A DNA stretch of 64,000 nucleotides. Origin: Marinobacter halotolerans. GTDB lineage: Bacteria > Pseudomonadota > Gammaproteobacteria > Pseudomonadales > Oleiphilaceae. The notes beneath the pieces were generated by a model. It ran no database searches. It saw nothing but the letters and a program-made list of their open reading frames with translations, and had not been told where the DNA came from. Position numbers and translations under genes: made by a program. The stretch's first letter is position 1; each line of letters starts with the position of its first letter. This document shows, piece by piece, positions 40,640 to 50,585 of this stretch. The stretch spans positions 868,001 to 932,000 of the forward strand of contig NZ_VMHP01000001.1 in assembly GCF_008795985.1 (NCBI RefSeq). The letters are read 5' to 3'.

Positions 40640-41560
40640 TCAGCCGCTCTTCACCAGTCGGCGCGGCACCAGTTTGGTGGCCTCGCCTTCCGGGAATTTT
40701 TCCGCCAGCCCGACAAAGCCTTTATCGCCATACAGACGAATAAAACCTTCATCAAGCTGACCGGCTATTCTAACTGGTTGTCCGTTCAATATCGACACCA
40801 GTGACTGGCCCTCCAGGCGCTGCTCCGGAAACATGGAAAGGGCCGCATCGGGCGCTACCAGCAAGCCATCCAGGCTCTCGCCCTGTTCACGCATCTGCTC
40901 CAGATCCGGTACCTGACGGGCGTCCGCCAAAGTGAACCCGGACGCCATGGTGCGGCGCAATGCCGTCACATGGGCACCACAACCCAGCGCCTCGCCAATA
41001 TCCTCGACCAGCGAACGAATATAGGTGCCTTTGGTACAACTGACCGCGATGTCCATCTCGTCGTCGCGCAGTTCAACCAGGGACAGCTCATAGATGGTTA
41101 CCGGCCGGGCAGGACGCTCCACTTCAATACCTTCCCGCGCGTACTCATAGAGCGGACGGCCTTTGTGCTTGAGCGCGGAATACATGGAGGGAACCTGCTG
41201 GATATCGCCGCGAAAGCGCTCCAGCACAGGTTCAAGATTCTCGGGCGTGAGGCCGGCGGGTACCGGCTTTTCCTCGACGACAGCGCCTTCACTGTCTCCG
41301 GTTTCCGTGCGCACTCCCAACTTTGCCGTGGCGATGTAGGACTTGTCGCTGTCCAGCATCATCTGGGAAAACTTGGTGGCCTCCCCAAAACACAACGGAA
41401 GAACACCGGTTGCCAGGGGGTCCAGCGCACCGGTGTGGCCCGCCTTGGCGGCACCAAACAGACGCTTGACCTGCTGCAGGATACCGTTGGAGGTGATATC
41501 CATGGGTTTGTCGATCACCAGGATACCGTTGACGTCCCGTCCCTTGCGACGACGGCTCAA
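40640..41560 (-). CDS. truB: tRNA pseudouridine-55 synthase
   Basis: A 306-residue enzyme that makes pseudouridine 55 in the T-arm of tRNAs. The catalytic aspartate is in [24 protein letters not shown]-type start is visible ([14 protein letters not shown]). The TTG start at 41560 overlaps the rbfA stop (TTGA) and follows GGAGA. The C-terminal PUA-like part ends RRLVKSG. Confidence 0.97.
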   Translation of the reverse strand: MSRRRKGRDVNGILVIDKPMDITSNGILQQVKRLFGAAKAGHTGALDPLATGVLPLCFGEATKFSQMMLDSDKSYIATAKLGVRTETGDSEGAVVEEKPVPAGLTPENLEPVLERFRGDIQQVPSMYSALKHKGRPLYEYAREGIEVERPARPVTIYELSLVELRDDEMDIAVSCTKGTYIRSLVEDIGEALGCGAHVTALRRTMASGFTLADARQVPDLEQMREQGESLDGLLVAPDAALSMFPEQRLEGQSLVSILNGQPVRIAGQLDEGFIRLYGDKGFVGLAEKFPEGEATKLVPRRLVKSG

Positions 41561-41979
41561 ACGTCTTTCTCCGGATCGTTCTGGTCACTGTCTTCACCGG
41601 AGACGGCGGGCTTGTCGCCCACCGCTTCCCGGATCAGATTGTCCATATGCCGGCTATGGTTAAGCAGTGCATCGAAATGAAACCTGAGCTGCGGGGTTAC
41701 CCGCAGCTTCATGGCACGGCCGACCTGCCCTTTCAGGAAACCGGCGGCCTTGTTCAGCACCGACAGCGAGTCCTGCACCTGTGGCGAACTCTCGGTCAGT
41801 TCTTCAGTGGTCAGCAGCGACACGTAGACGTCTGCATAGCCCAGATCACGGCTCACCTTGACGGCATTGACCGTGACCATACCCACCCGCGGGTCTTTGA
41901 CTTCCCGCTGGATGAGCTGGGCCAGCTCCCGCTGCATCTGATCGCCGATGCGATCAATACGGCTAAACTCTTTTGGCAT
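41557..41979 (-). CDS. rbfA: 30S ribosome-binding factor A
   Basis: A 140-residue KH-fold protein that assists late 30S assembly. [25 protein letters not shown] is the family N-terminus. The ATG directly follows the infB stop (TAAATG), and its stop overlaps truB. Confidence 0.95.
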   Translation of the reverse strand: MPKEFSRIDRIGDQMQRELAQLIQREVKDPRVGMVTVNAVKVSRDLGYADVYVSLLTTEELTESSPQVQDSLSVLNKAAGFLKGQVGRAMKLRVTPQLRFHFDALLNHSRHMDNLIREAVGDKPAVSGEDSDQNDPEKDV

Positions 41980-44538
41980 TTACGCCCCCGTCGATTCGAG
42001 CTTGCGCTCAACCCGGACGCGGTCGAATACTTCGATCTGGTCACCGACCTTCACGTCGTAGCCTTTAACGCCGATACCACACTCCATGCCGTTACGGACT
42101 TCCGGTACGTCGTCCTTGAAGCGACGCAGGGATTCCAGCTCGCCTTCAAAGATCACCACGTTGTCCCGCAGAACACGGATGGGCTTGTTACGGTAGACAT
42201 TACCCTCAATCACCATACAACCGGCCACCTGGCCGAATTTCGGCGAACGGAACACGTCACGCACATCGGCAATACCCACGATATCCTCGCGGAACTCGGG
42301 TGCCAGCATGCCGGTCAGGGCGGCCTTCACATCATCAATCAGGTTGTAGATGATGCTGTAGTAGCGCAAATCCAGACCTTCCTGTTCCACCAGACGCTTG
42401 GAAGCGGTATCGGCCCGCACATTGAAGCCGAAGATAACCGCGTTGGTTGCCATCGCCAGGCTGACGTCGGTTTCGGCAATACCGCCAACACCGGAGGACA
42501 CGATCTTCACCTGTACCTCGTCGTTGCCCAGATCCTTGAGCGACTTGGTGATGGCTTCCAGAGAACCGCGAACGTCGGTTTTCAGAACCACGTTGAGGGT
42601 CTTGACCTCGTCCTTGCCCATATTCTCGAACAGGTTCTCGAGCTTGGCCGCCTGCTGACGGTGCAGACGCTGCTCCCGTTCACGGGCCTGACGGAATTCC
42701 GCCAGCTCTTTGGCCTTCTTCTCGTCAGCCACCGCAAAGAACTCGTCTCCGGCGTTCGGTGTGCCGTTCAGACCGAGGATCTCCACCGGAATGGACGGCC
42801 CGGCTTCTTTGACCTGCTTGCCTGCCTCGTCAGTCATCGCGCGGATCTTGCCGAAGAAACCACCGGCAACGACCATCTCGCCCTGGCGCAGGGTACCGTT
42901 CTGAACCAGTACCGTCGCTACAGAGCCACGACCGCGTTCCAGGCTGGATTCCACAACCACACCCTTGGCAGGTGCATCAGGAGACGCTTCAAGTTCAAGG
43001 ATTTCGGCCTGCAGCAGCAATGCCTCAATCAAGTTATCGATGCCTTCACCGGTATGAGCCGACACCGGAATAAACTGAACATCACCGCCGTATTCTTCCG
43101 GAATCACTTCAAGACCCGCCAGCTCGCCCTTGATCTTCTCAGGGTCAGCACCTTCCTTGTCTATCTTGTTGATGGCAACAACGATGGGGACGCCAGCAGA
43201 GCGGGCATGCTCGACCGCCTCTTTGGTCTGCGGCATTACACCGTCATCGGCTGCCACAACCAGGATGACGATATCGGTGCATTGGGCACCACGGGCACGC
43301 ATCGCCGTAAAGGCCGCGTGGCCCGGGGTATCCAGGAATGACACCATGCCGTGGTCGGTTTTCACGTGATAGGCGCCGATGTGCTGGGTAATACCACCCG
43401 ACTCGCCAGACGCTACTTTGGTGCGGCGAATGTAATCCAGCAGTGACGTCTTACCATGGTCAACGTGACCCATCACACTGACGACCGGCGCACGCTTGGT
43501 TCTTTCTTTGCCTTCGAAGACAAACTCGCTCAGAACCTCTTCCTCGAACGCATCTTCGCTGACCGTGTTGGGCTTGTGGCCCAGTTCTTCGGTCACCAGT
43601 ACGGCGGTTTCCTGGTCGAGCGCCTGGTTGATTGTCGCCATTACCCCCATGCCCATCAGTTTCTTGATGACGTCTGCGGACTTGACTGCCATCCGCTGGG
43701 CAAGATCACCAACAGTGATCGTTTCAGGAATATCGACTTCTCGTACCATTGGCTTGGTCGGCCTCTCGAAAGCATGACGCTTTTCTTTGGGTTTCTTTTT
43801 GGCGCGAAGCGGCTTGCGCAGCGTGGTGTCTTCCTCTTCCTCATTGATAACGAGGGGCTCGTCCACCGGACGGTTGCGCGGACCGCGATGGCCTGCAGAC
43901 TTCTTCTTCGGCTTGCCTTCTTCCGGCTCGTCGCCACGGCTGCGGGCCTTTTCTTTCTCTTTCTTCTTCTTGGCCTTGCGGTCTTTACCTTCACCTTCTT
44001 CAGGTGGCGGTATCGGCATATCTTCCGGCGCCGGAATGGACGGCTCCGGCTCGGCAGCCTTCTTCGACGGCTTCGCCTCGGTTTTTTCCTCTGCCGCAGG
44101 TTTTTCTTCGGCTACCGGTGTTTGCGGCTCGGCCGCTTCCTGCTTCGGAGCTTCGTCCTGTGGCGCCTCGGCCGCAACCGGTTTTACCTCTTCTTCCGGC
44201 GCTTCCGGAACCGGTGTTTCTTCCGGCTTGGCGGCTTCCGGCTCGACTTCGGCACGCTTGACGTAGGTGCGACGCTTGCGCACCTCTACGTTCACTGTCT
44301 TGGCACGACCCGCTTTCAGCGTGGTGGTCGTTTTGCGCTTGAGAGTGATCTTTTTCGGCTCAGCCTCACTCTCTCCGTGGTTCTTTCTCAGATAAGTCAG
44401 CAACTGTTGCTTTTCATCACTTGTGACAGAATCTGCCTCGGAGCGGGCTTTCAGGCCAGCCTCCACGATCTGTCGCAGCAAACGATCCACGGGAGCGTCT
44501 ATATCTGCGGCCAGTTGTTTTACCGTTACATCAGCCAT
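41980..44538 (-). CDS. infB: Translation initiation factor IF-2
   Basis: An 852-residue GTPase that binds initiator tRNA on the 30S. A short N-terminal IF2N domain (residues 1-55) is followed by a long, highly charged linker of Glu, Lys, Pro and Ala (about 60-240). The G domain has [14 protein letters not shown] (G1), DTPGHAAF (G3) and NKIDK (G4); the C-terminal domains end near [18 protein letters not shown]. An AGGAGG site stands before the ATG. Internal starts giving shorter IF2 forms, as in Escherichia coli, are possible but not shown here. Confidence 0.98.
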   Translation of the reverse strand: MADVTVKQLAADIDAPVDRLLRQIVEAGLKARSEADSVTSDEKQQLLTYLRKNHGESEAEPKKITLKRKTTTTLKAGRAKTVNVEVRKRRTYVKRAEVEPEAAKPEETPVPEAPEEEVKPVAAEAPQDEAPKQEAAEPQTPVAEEKPAAEEKTEAKPSKKAAEPEPSIPAPEDMPIPPPEEGEGKDRKAKKKKEKEKARSRGDEPEEGKPKKKSAGHRGPRNRPVDEPLVINEEEEDTTLRKPLRAKKKPKEKRHAFERPTKPMVREVDIPETITVGDLAQRMAVKSADVIKKLMGMGVMATINQALDQETAVLVTEELGHKPNTVSEDAFEEEVLSEFVFEGKERTKRAPVVSVMGHVDHGKTSLLDYIRRTKVASGESGGITQHIGAYHVKTDHGMVSFLDTPGHAAFTAMRARGAQCTDIVILVVAADDGVMPQTKEAVEHARSAGVPIVVAINKIDKEGADPEKIKGELAGLEVIPEEYGGDVQFIPVSAHTGEGIDNLIEALLLQAEILELEASPDAPAKGVVVESSLERGRGSVATVLVQNGTLRQGEMVVAGGFFGKIRAMTDEAGKQVKEAGPSIPVEILGLNGTPNAGDEFFAVADEKKAKELAEFRQAREREQRLHRQQAAKLENLFENMGKDEVKTLNVVLKTDVRGSLEAITKSLKDLGNDEVQVKIVSSGVGGIAETDVSLAMATNAVIFGFNVRADTASKRLVEQEGLDLRYYSIIYNLIDDVKAALTGMLAPEFREDIVGIADVRDVFRSPKFGQVAGCMVIEGNVYRNKPIRVLRDNVVIFEGELESLRRFKDDVPEVRNGMECGIGVKGYDVKVGDQIEVFDRVRVERKLESTGA

Positions 44539-44555
44539 ACTGGTCCTCCTCCCGA

Positions 44556-46049
44556 TTAGGCCTGGTCTTCAAACCAGGGTGCGCGCGCCGTCATAATCAG
44601 CTGTCCGGCGCGTTCTTCTTCCATACCTTCAATGTCCATCAGATCATCCACCGACTGCTCGGCGAGATCTTCCATGGTACGAACTCCCATCCCGGCAAGC
44701 TTGAATGCCAGGCCACGCTCCATGCCGTCCATTGCCAGAAGATCTTCGGCTGGCTCGGCACCCTCAAGCGCCTCTTCGCTGGCCAGGGCCTGGTTCAACA
44801 GGGCATCCTTGGCGCGGCGGCGCAGTTCGGTCACGGTCTCTTCGTCAAAGCCTTCGATTGCGAGCATCTCATCCATGGGGATGTACGCCACCTCCTCAAT
44901 GGAAGTGAAGCCTTCCTCGATCAGAACGCCGGCGAATTCCTCGTCCACGTCCAGATTGCCGGTGAAATGCTCCAGCAATGAATTGTATTCCTGCTCCTGA
45001 CGCTCACCGGCTTCTTCCTCGGTCATCACGTTCAGGGTCCAGCCAGTCAGCTCTGTTGCCAGACGCACGTTCTGGCCGTTGCGGCCGATAGCCTGGGCCA
45101 GATTATCCTCGGCAACCGCCACTTCCATGGTGTGACGGTCTTCGTCCATCACGATGGACGCCACTTCGGCAGGTGCCATGGCGTTGATGACCAGCTGGGC
45201 GGGATTGTCGTCCCACAGCACGATGTCAACACGCTCACCGCCGAGTTCGTTGGATACTGCCTGAACCCGTGAACCGCGCATACCCACACAGGCACCCACT
45301 GGATCAATCCGGCGATCGTTGGTCTTGACCGCAATCTTTGCGCGGGAGCCCGGGTCACGGGCAGCGCCACGGATCTCGATCAGCTCCTCGGCAATTTCTG
45401 GAACCTCGATGCGGAACAGCTCGATCAGCATCTGCGAGTCGGTACGGCTGAGGATCAACTGTGGGCCACGATGATCCGTGCGAATTTCCTGCAGCAGGGA
45501 GCGAACCCGGTCGCCCATGCGGAAGGTTTCCCGCGGGATCAGGTGTTCACGGGGCAGCAGCGCTTCGGCATTGGCACCCAGATCCACGATGACGTTATCC
45601 CGTGTCACTTTCTTTACGGTACCGGATACCAGCTCGCCAACCCGGTCACGATAGCTGTCGACAATCTTGGTGCGCTCAGCCTCGCGGACCTTCTGAAAAA
45701 TAATCTGCTTGGCAGCCTGGGCGCCAATGCGCCCGAACGACACGGATTCGACCTTTTCCTCATACATGTCACCCGGCTTCAGAGCGGGATCGATCTCTTC
45801 CGCTTCCTGCAGCGTCAACTCGGTACCCAGAGCCGGAACCGCGTCGTTATCAACCACCAGCCAGCGACGGAACGTCTCGTATTCGCCGGTACGACGATCA
45901 ATCGACACGCGGATATCCGCTTCCTCGTCGTCGTAGCGTTTTTTGGCAGCGGTGGCTAGTGCCAGCTCAATGGCTTCAAAGATGACATCCTTCTCGACTC
46001 CCTTCTCGTTCGAGACGGATTCAACCACCAGCAAAATCTCTTTACTCAT
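44556..46049 (-). CDS. nusA: Transcription termination/antitermination factor NusA
   Basis: 497 residues. The N-terminal RNA polymerase-binding domain contains [27 protein letters not shown]. It is followed by S1 ([26 protein letters not shown]), two KH domains ([40 protein letters not shown]) and two C-terminal acidic repeats (about 370-430 and 440-495) as in gammaproteobacteria. It is 17 bases upstream of infB. Confidence 0.98.
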   Translation of the reverse strand: MSKEILLVVESVSNEKGVEKDVIFEAIELALATAAKKRYDDEEADIRVSIDRRTGEYETFRRWLVVDNDAVPALGTELTLQEAEEIDPALKPGDMYEEKVESVSFGRIGAQAAKQIIFQKVREAERTKIVDSYRDRVGELVSGTVKKVTRDNVIVDLGANAEALLPREHLIPRETFRMGDRVRSLLQEIRTDHRGPQLILSRTDSQMLIELFRIEVPEIAEELIEIRGAARDPGSRAKIAVKTNDRRIDPVGACVGMRGSRVQAVSNELGGERVDIVLWDDNPAQLVINAMAPAEVASIVMDEDRHTMEVAVAEDNLAQAIGRNGQNVRLATELTGWTLNVMTEEEAGERQEQEYNSLLEHFTGNLDVDEEFAGVLIEEGFTSIEEVAYIPMDEMLAIEGFDEETVTELRRRAKDALLNQALASEEALEGAEPAEDLLAMDGMERGLAFKLAGMGVRTMEDLAEQSVDDLMDIEGMEEERAGQLIMTARAPWFEDQA

Positions 46050-46114
46050 CGGATTGCCCTGCCCTTAAATGTATACATTGCGTCTTCTGACTTGTTCGAA
46101 ATGCGTCTGCGACC

Positions 46115-46576
46115 CTATTCAAAAACGGGAACTATGTTGGCTTTTTCAATGCTGTCGAATGGAAGCAGATACTCGTGGTCATCCACCAACAGAACAACAT
46201 CGTCACCTTCGATTCCCTTGATCAGGCCCTGAAACTTGCGACGCCCCTCAAAGGCCATTCTCAGCCTGAGCTGAACCTGGTGACCAGCAAATGCCTCGTA
46301 CTGATCAAGACGAAACAGCGGACGATCCATGCCCGGTGACGACACCTCAAGGGTGTACTCGGTCTGGATCGGATCTTCGACATCCATCACACCACTGGCC
46401 TGACGACTGACGGATTCGCAGTCCTCGATGCCTATGCCGTTTTCGGCATGGTCGATAAACAGTCTCAATAATGAATGTTGCCCCTGGGAGCGATATTCAA
46501 TGCCCCAGAATTCGTACCCGAGCCCTTCCACGACCGGCCTGAGCATTTCTTCCAGCTGTTTCAACTTTGCTGACAA
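46115..46576 (-). CDS. rimP: Ribosome maturation factor RimP
   Basis: A 153-residue 30S maturation factor. The start is chosen as TTG at 46576 ([27 protein letters not shown]) because it gives the family length and a GGAG site lies 11 bases upstream; a longer in-frame TTG at 46630 would lie inside the terminator hairpin. [14 protein letters not shown] and [14 protein letters not shown] are the RimP signatures. It is the first gene of the rimP-nusA-infB-rbfA-truB-rpsO-pnp operon. Confidence 0.9.
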   Translation of the reverse strand: MSAKLKQLEEMLRPVVEGLGYEFWGIEYRSQGQHSLLRLFIDHAENGIGIEDCESVSRQASGVMDVEDPIQTEYTLEVSSPGMDRPLFRLDQYEAFAGHQVQLRLRMAFEGRRKFQGLIKGIEGDDVVLLVDDHEYLLPFDSIEKANIVPVFE

Positions 46577-46630
46577 GGCTTTGACGTCTCCGCTGCGTAT
46601 TTTCGAAACTTTTTTGAAACCCAAAAACAA

Positions 46631-46657
46631 AAAAAGGGCTGTTTATCAGCCCTTTTT
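46631..46657 (-). terminator. Terminator/attenuator just before rimP
   Basis: Stem AAAAAGGGCTG / CAGCCCTTTTT with a 5-base loop; on the minus strand a run of seven T follows, ending about 55 bases before the rimP start. Transcripts into rimP must pass it, unless another promoter lies after it. Confidence 0.85.
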
Positions 46658-46690
46658 ATGCACCAGGACCTGATGCGCCAGGCCCCTTAA

Positions 46691-46720
46691 TCAAAAAGCC
46701 CCATAAAACCGGGGCTCTTT
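46691..46720 (-). terminator. Terminator of the structured leader RNA
   Basis: Minus strand AAAGAGCCCC-GGTTTTAT-GGGGCTTTTT, a 10-bp stem and T-run. It is the first of two consecutive stops before rimP. Confidence 0.85.
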
Positions 46721-46829
46721 GTTGCAAGAACTCGCAGAAGACAAACCCTCAAACAACGTCTTCTGCTGACAGACACCTGGCCTGTCAGAAATGGGGCGCA
46801 AACAACTGCGTCTAACCCACTCCAATAAT
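46691..46829 (-). ncRNA. Structured leader or small RNA upstream of rimP
   Basis: A strong promoter at 46836-46864 predicts a start near 46829 on the minus strand. About 135 bases follow with two stable hairpins (CTGACAG/CTGTCAG at 46766-46788 and GCAGAAGAC/GTCTTCTGC at 46734-46766, sharing one base), then the terminator at 46691-46720. It occupies the place where Escherichia coli and Pseudomonas carry the initiator tRNA gene between tRNA-Leu and rimP. It may be a rimP-operon leader with attenuation or an independent small RNA; the sequence does not decide. Confidence 0.6.
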
Positions 46830-46835
46830 CGGCGG

Positions 46836-46864
46836 AGTATAGAGATGACCGCCTTTCTGGTCAA
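46836..46864 (-). promoter_or_regulatory. Strong promoter of the rimP leader
   Basis: TTGACC (46859-46864) and TATACT (46836-46841), spacer 17 bases, on the minus strand. This is the best sigma-70-like match seen in the window. Confidence 0.75.
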
Positions 46865-46877
46865 GGACTGACCACAG

Positions 46878-46903
46878 AAAAACGGCCTGGAAGATCCAGG
46901 CCG
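46878..46903 (-). terminator. Terminator after tRNA-Leu
   Basis: Minus strand CGGCCTGG-ATCTT-CCAGGCCG followed by TTTTT, 26 bases beyond the tRNA 3' end. Confidence 0.9.
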
Positions 46904-46928
46904 CTTTCTTCAAAACTTACTTCAAAAA

Positions 46929-47013
46929 TGGTGCCCGGGGCCGGACTCGAACCGGCACGGCTTTCGCCACTACCCCCTCAAGATAGCGTGTCTACCAGTT
47001 CCACCACCCGGGC
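46929..47013 (-). tRNA. leuU: tRNA-Leu(GAG)
   Basis: 85 bases including an encoded CCA. The acceptor stem GCCCGGG pairs with CCCGGGC; the anticodon stem CTATC/GGTAG frames the loop TTGAGGG with anticodon GAG, reading CUC/CUU leucine codons. A long variable arm (GTGGCGAAAGCC) and the T-loop GTTCGAGTCC are present. Its place between secG and rimP matches leuU of Escherichia coli. Confidence 0.97.
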
Positions 47014-47020
47014 AGCAACC

Positions 47021-47398
47021 TTACTCAAGGTCGGGGAGCGCATTGCCTTCCCCGCCCTCGGACTCACTCTCGCCTTCCGCTCCGGCGTCTGCCGGGGCCG
47101 ACTCTTGCGCTGCCGGCTGCTGCACCTGAGGAATGCCGGCTTCACCAGCTACCTCGGCACGCTGCTTGGCGAAAAGCGCGAGCGAAAAACTTGTTACAAA
47201 AAACACAATGGCCAGCAGCGTTGTGGCGCGGGTCAGAAAACTGCCACTGCCCTGGCTGCCAAACACAGTTTGAGAGGCGCCGCCACCAAATGCCGCGCCA
47301 GCGTCCGCACCTTTACCCTGCTGGATCAGAACAAGACCCACCAGTGCAACGGCGATCACTACGTGTACTACGACAACCAGTGTTTCTACCCAATCCAT
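47021..47398 (-). CDS. secG: Preprotein translocase subunit SecG
   Basis: A 125-residue inner-membrane protein with two spans (about 5-25 and 56-76). The core GLVLIQQGKGADAGAAFGGGASQTVFGSQGSG is unmistakable. A charged Glu/Ala/Pro tail of about 45 residues follows. It is 37 bases after tpiA and 7 before the tRNA. Confidence 0.96.
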   Translation of the reverse strand: MDWVETLVVVVHVVIAVALVGLVLIQQGKGADAGAAFGGGASQTVFGSQGSGSFLTRATTLLAIVFFVTSFSLALFAKQRAEVAGEAGIPQVQQPAAQESAPADAGAEGESESEGGEGNALPDLE

Positions 47399-47434
47399 AA
47401 CGACTCTCGAATCATTCTTGATATCTTCAAGGCT

Positions 47435-48193
47435 TCAGTACCCGCCCGGCACCGCCCGGCAAATACTCATAAATTCATCTGCTTTCAACGACGCACCGCC
47501 AATCAGACCACCGTCGATATCGGGCTGTGCAAACAGAGCGGGCGCATTATCCGCTTTTACACTGCCGCCGTAAAGTATCGATACGTTATCCGCGGGCGCA
47601 CCTATCGATTTCAGCTCCCGCCTGATGGCAACGTGCATGGCCTGAGCATCCTCTGCGGTCGCTGTCTTGCCCGTGCCAATGGCCCATACTGGCTCATAAG
47701 CGACCACGACATTTGGCCACTGATCGTCAGACACATTCGCCAGCCCGGCTCTGACCTGCGCCGAGACTACCCGCTCGGCGGTGCCGGCATCCCTTTGCTC
47801 CAGGGTTTCGCCAACACAGAGAATAACGGTCAACCCGGCATTCACAGCCTGCTCCACCTTCGCGGCAATCTGCTCGTCTGTCTCTGCGAACAGCTGACGG
47901 CGCTCGGAATGGCCAACCAGGGTATAGGCACAGCCGATATCGATCGCCATGGCGGCAGAGATTTCACCGGTGTAAGCACCGGACTCCCAGCAGGCAATAT
48001 TCTGGACACCGACCCCGAAACCGGCGCTGGAGGATTCAACCACTCCCGGCACGTAAAGCGCAGGCGGAATAATAACAAGCCCGACACCGTTTTCAAGCGA
48101 GGCCATCTCTGACCCGATCCGGGACGTCAGCTGCTGAACCAGCGCCTTGGACCCGTTCATTTTCCAGTTTCCAGCTACGATCTTCTGGCGCAT
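47435..48193 (-). CDS. tpiA: Triosephosphate isomerase
   Basis: 252 residues; interconverts dihydroxyacetone phosphate and glyceraldehyde-3-phosphate. The N-terminal NWKMNGS (Lys), the histidine in LVGHSERR, and the catalytic glutamate of VVAYEPVWAIGTGKTA are present, with the phosphate loop ILYGGSVKADN. It lies between glmM and secG, as in Pseudomonas. Confidence 0.97.
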   Translation of the reverse strand: MRQKIVAGNWKMNGSKALVQQLTSRIGSEMASLENGVGLVIIPPALYVPGVVESSSAGFGVGVQNIACWESGAYTGEISAAMAIDIGCAYTLVGHSERRQLFAETDEQIAAKVEQAVNAGLTVILCVGETLEQRDAGTAERVVSAQVRAGLANVSDDQWPNVVVAYEPVWAIGTGKTATAEDAQAMHVAIRRELKSIGAPADNVSILYGGSVKADNAPALFAQPDIDGGLIGGASLKADEFMSICRAVPGGY

Positions 48194-48298
48194 ACCGACC
48201 TCTGCAACTGTCCTGCGCTAACAGGGAATCAGGGGGAGCCCAAAGGATGGCGAACTATACAGCAGACACCTGATGCAGACAACTGCGGCGCCTTCACC

Positions 48299-49642
48299 TC
48301 AGGCCCTGGAATTTTCCACAACAATGGCAAGGGCTTCAGCCACTTGCGTAATTTCTGACTCGTCCTGGCCTTCCGCCATCACCCGGATCAGCGGCTCGGT
48401 ACCGGATGCCCTCAAAAGTATCCGGCCACTGCCACCGAGTTTCTCCTCGGCTTTGCGAATCGCCAACTGGATATCGCTGCGCTGAAGCGGATCAAAGCGG
48501 GTATCCACCCGCACATTGATCATTTTCTGTGGCAGTTTGCTCATGCCAGCGCGCACATCTGAAAGGGACTTGCCAGCGCGGTCAAGTGCCAGCAAAACCT
48601 GTAGCGCAGAGACAATGCCGTCACCGGTGCTGGTGCAATCGCGAATCACCATATGACCGGAACCTTCGCCGCCTACCAGCCAGTTGCGCTGGACCAGCTG
48701 CTCCATGACATAGCGATCGCCCACTTTGGCACGCTCGAACTCGATACCCTGCTCAAGCAGCGCCAACTCAACCCCCAGGTTGGTCATCAGTGTTCCCACC
48801 ACGCCACCGTTCAGCGTGCCCGCCGCATGGCGCTGTGACGCGATGATATACAGCAGCTCGTCGCCATCCACTTCCGAACCGTCGCGGTCCACCATCAGCA
48901 CCCGGTCGCCGTCGCCGTCGAAAGCAATGCCCATGTCGGCGCCTTTTGCCACCACCGCCTTGCTCAGGGACTCCATATGGGTGGAGCCGACATTGAGATT
49001 GATATTCAGCCCGTCCGGATCGGACCCCACCAGGGAGATGCGGGCGCCAAGTTCACGGAACACCTTGGGAGCTACATGGTAAGTGGCGCCATGGGCACAA
49101 TCGAGCACCAGGTGCAGTCCTTCCAGTGAAAACGAATTAGGGACGGTGCTTTTGCAGAACTCAACGTAACGCCCGGGCGCATCGTCGATTCGTGATGCCT
49201 TACCCAGCTCCTCGGCATCGCAAACCTCCATTGGCTGATCCAGCCAGCGCTCGATCTCCAGCTCCAGCGCATCGTCAAGCTTGGTACCTTCCGGCGAGAA
49301 AAACTTGATGCCATTGTCTTCGTGGGGATTGTGCGACGCACTAATGACAATACCGGCCGAGGCCCGGAAAGTTCGCGTCAGGTAGGCGATGGCCGGCGTC
49401 GGCATCGGGCCGAGCAGCTTCACGTCTACGCCCGCGGCCGACAGCCCCGACTCCAGCGCCGACTCAAACATATACCCCGACAACCGTGTGTCCTTTCCGA
49501 TCAGCACACTGTTGCGCTGACCGTCACGTTTGAACGCCTGCCCGGCGGCCCACCCCAGACGTAGCATAAATTCCGGCGTGATCGGATATGTCCCGACCCG
49601 TCCACGAATTCCGTCTGTACCAAAATATTTCTTGTCGCTCAT
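48299..49642 (-). CDS. glmM: Phosphoglucosamine mutase
   Basis: A 447-residue enzyme that converts glucosamine-6-phosphate to glucosamine-1-phosphate for cell-wall precursors. The phosphorylated serine is Ser103 in [12 protein letters not shown]; the metal loop [11 protein letters not shown] and the sugar-binding GEGSGHMV are intact; the phosphate-binding [12 protein letters not shown] lies near the end. It overlaps folP by 4 bases (ATGA). Confidence 0.97.
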   Translation of the reverse strand: MSDKKYFGTDGIRGRVGTYPITPEFMLRLGWAAGQAFKRDGQRNSVLIGKDTRLSGYMFESALESGLSAAGVDVKLLGPMPTPAIAYLTRTFRASAGIVISASHNPHEDNGIKFFSPEGTKLDDALELEIERWLDQPMEVCDAEELGKASRIDDAPGRYVEFCKSTVPNSFSLEGLHLVLDCAHGATYHVAPKVFRELGARISLVGSDPDGLNINLNVGSTHMESLSKAVVAKGADMGIAFDGDGDRVLMVDRDGSEVDGDELLYIIASQRHAAGTLNGGVVGTLMTNLGVELALLEQGIEFERAKVGDRYVMEQLVQRNWLVGGEGSGHMVIRDCTSTGDGIVSALQVLLALDRAGKSLSDVRAGMSKLPQKMINVRVDTRFDPLQRSDIQLAIRKAEEKLGGSGRILLRASGTEPLIRVMAEGQDESEITQVAEALAIVVENSRA

Positions 49643-50472
49643 CGACCGGCCTCCTCCATTGCCGCAACCACTTTCACGGCATCAACCGTTTCCCTGACAT
49701 CATGGGCACGAACAATCGATACCCCTTTTAATGCTGCTATTGTCGCGGCTGCGACGCTTGCGGACAAGCGCTCACCGACATCGCGTCCGGTCACGTGACC
49801 CAGCATGCTTTTTCTGGACATCCCGGCCAGTATCGGGTGGCCCAGCTGCTTGAGCTGTTCCAGTGCGCTCAACAGCTGAAAATTGTGCTGAACCGTCTTA
49901 CCAAACCCGAACCCCGGATCCAGTATGATCCGGTCTGACCGGACACCCGCCGCCTCTACAACCCGCAGACGCTCAGTCAGAAAGGACGAAACATCCTGCA
50001 GGACGTTGCGGTAACTGGGATTATCCTGCATGTGTTCCGGCTCGCCCTGGATGTGCATGATACACACCGGCACATCCGTGCGGCCCATCTCTTCCGGCGC
50101 ACCAGGGCGCTGCAGCGCCCGCACGTCATTGATCAGCCCGGCACCAAGGGCGACGGCTTCTCTCATGACTTCCGGCGCGCTGGTATCCACCGACACAACG
50201 ACATCCAGTTCCCGGGCGATAGCCTCTACCACCGGACACACCCGGTCCAGCTCTTCCTGCAGGGGCACCGGTGTAGCGCCAGGCCGGGTTGACTCGCCCC
50301 CGACATCAATAAACGCGGCGCCATCGGCCACGATTTCCCTGGCCCGGGCCAATGCGGAATCGATCTGGTTAAACCGGCCGCCATCGGAAAACGAATCCGG
50401 TGTTACGTTCAGCACGCCCATCACATGGCAGGCGGCCATATCCAGGGTTCTACCGGCAAAATTCATGCGCAT
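49639..50472 (-). CDS. folP: Dihydropteroate synthase
   Basis: A 277-residue enzyme of folate synthesis that joins p-aminobenzoate to the pterin. [43 protein letters not shown] and the late SIVRAHDV are the standard motifs. The ATG at 50472 has GGAC eight bases upstream; an in-frame TTG at 50493 and ATG at 50466 are alternatives. It lies downstream of ftsH. Confidence 0.94.
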   Translation of the reverse strand: MRMNFAGRTLDMAACHVMGVLNVTPDSFSDGGRFNQIDSALARAREIVADGAAFIDVGGESTRPGATPVPLQEELDRVCPVVEAIARELDVVVSVDTSAPEVMREAVALGAGLINDVRALQRPGAPEEMGRTDVPVCIMHIQGEPEHMQDNPSYRNVLQDVSSFLTERLRVVEAAGVRSDRIILDPGFGFGKTVQHNFQLLSALEQLKQLGHPILAGMSRKSMLGHVTGRDVGERLSASVAAATIAALKGVSIVRAHDVRETVDAVKVVAAMEEAGR

Positions 50473-50585
50473 CTTATTGTCCGTCTGATACAAAAAGAAA
50501 CGCTGCCCCGGGAGGGACGGCGTAGTTTCTACAAGCTTCCGGGCGCGGCCTTTTAAAGGTCACCGCGCCACTCATCAGCGCTCGA

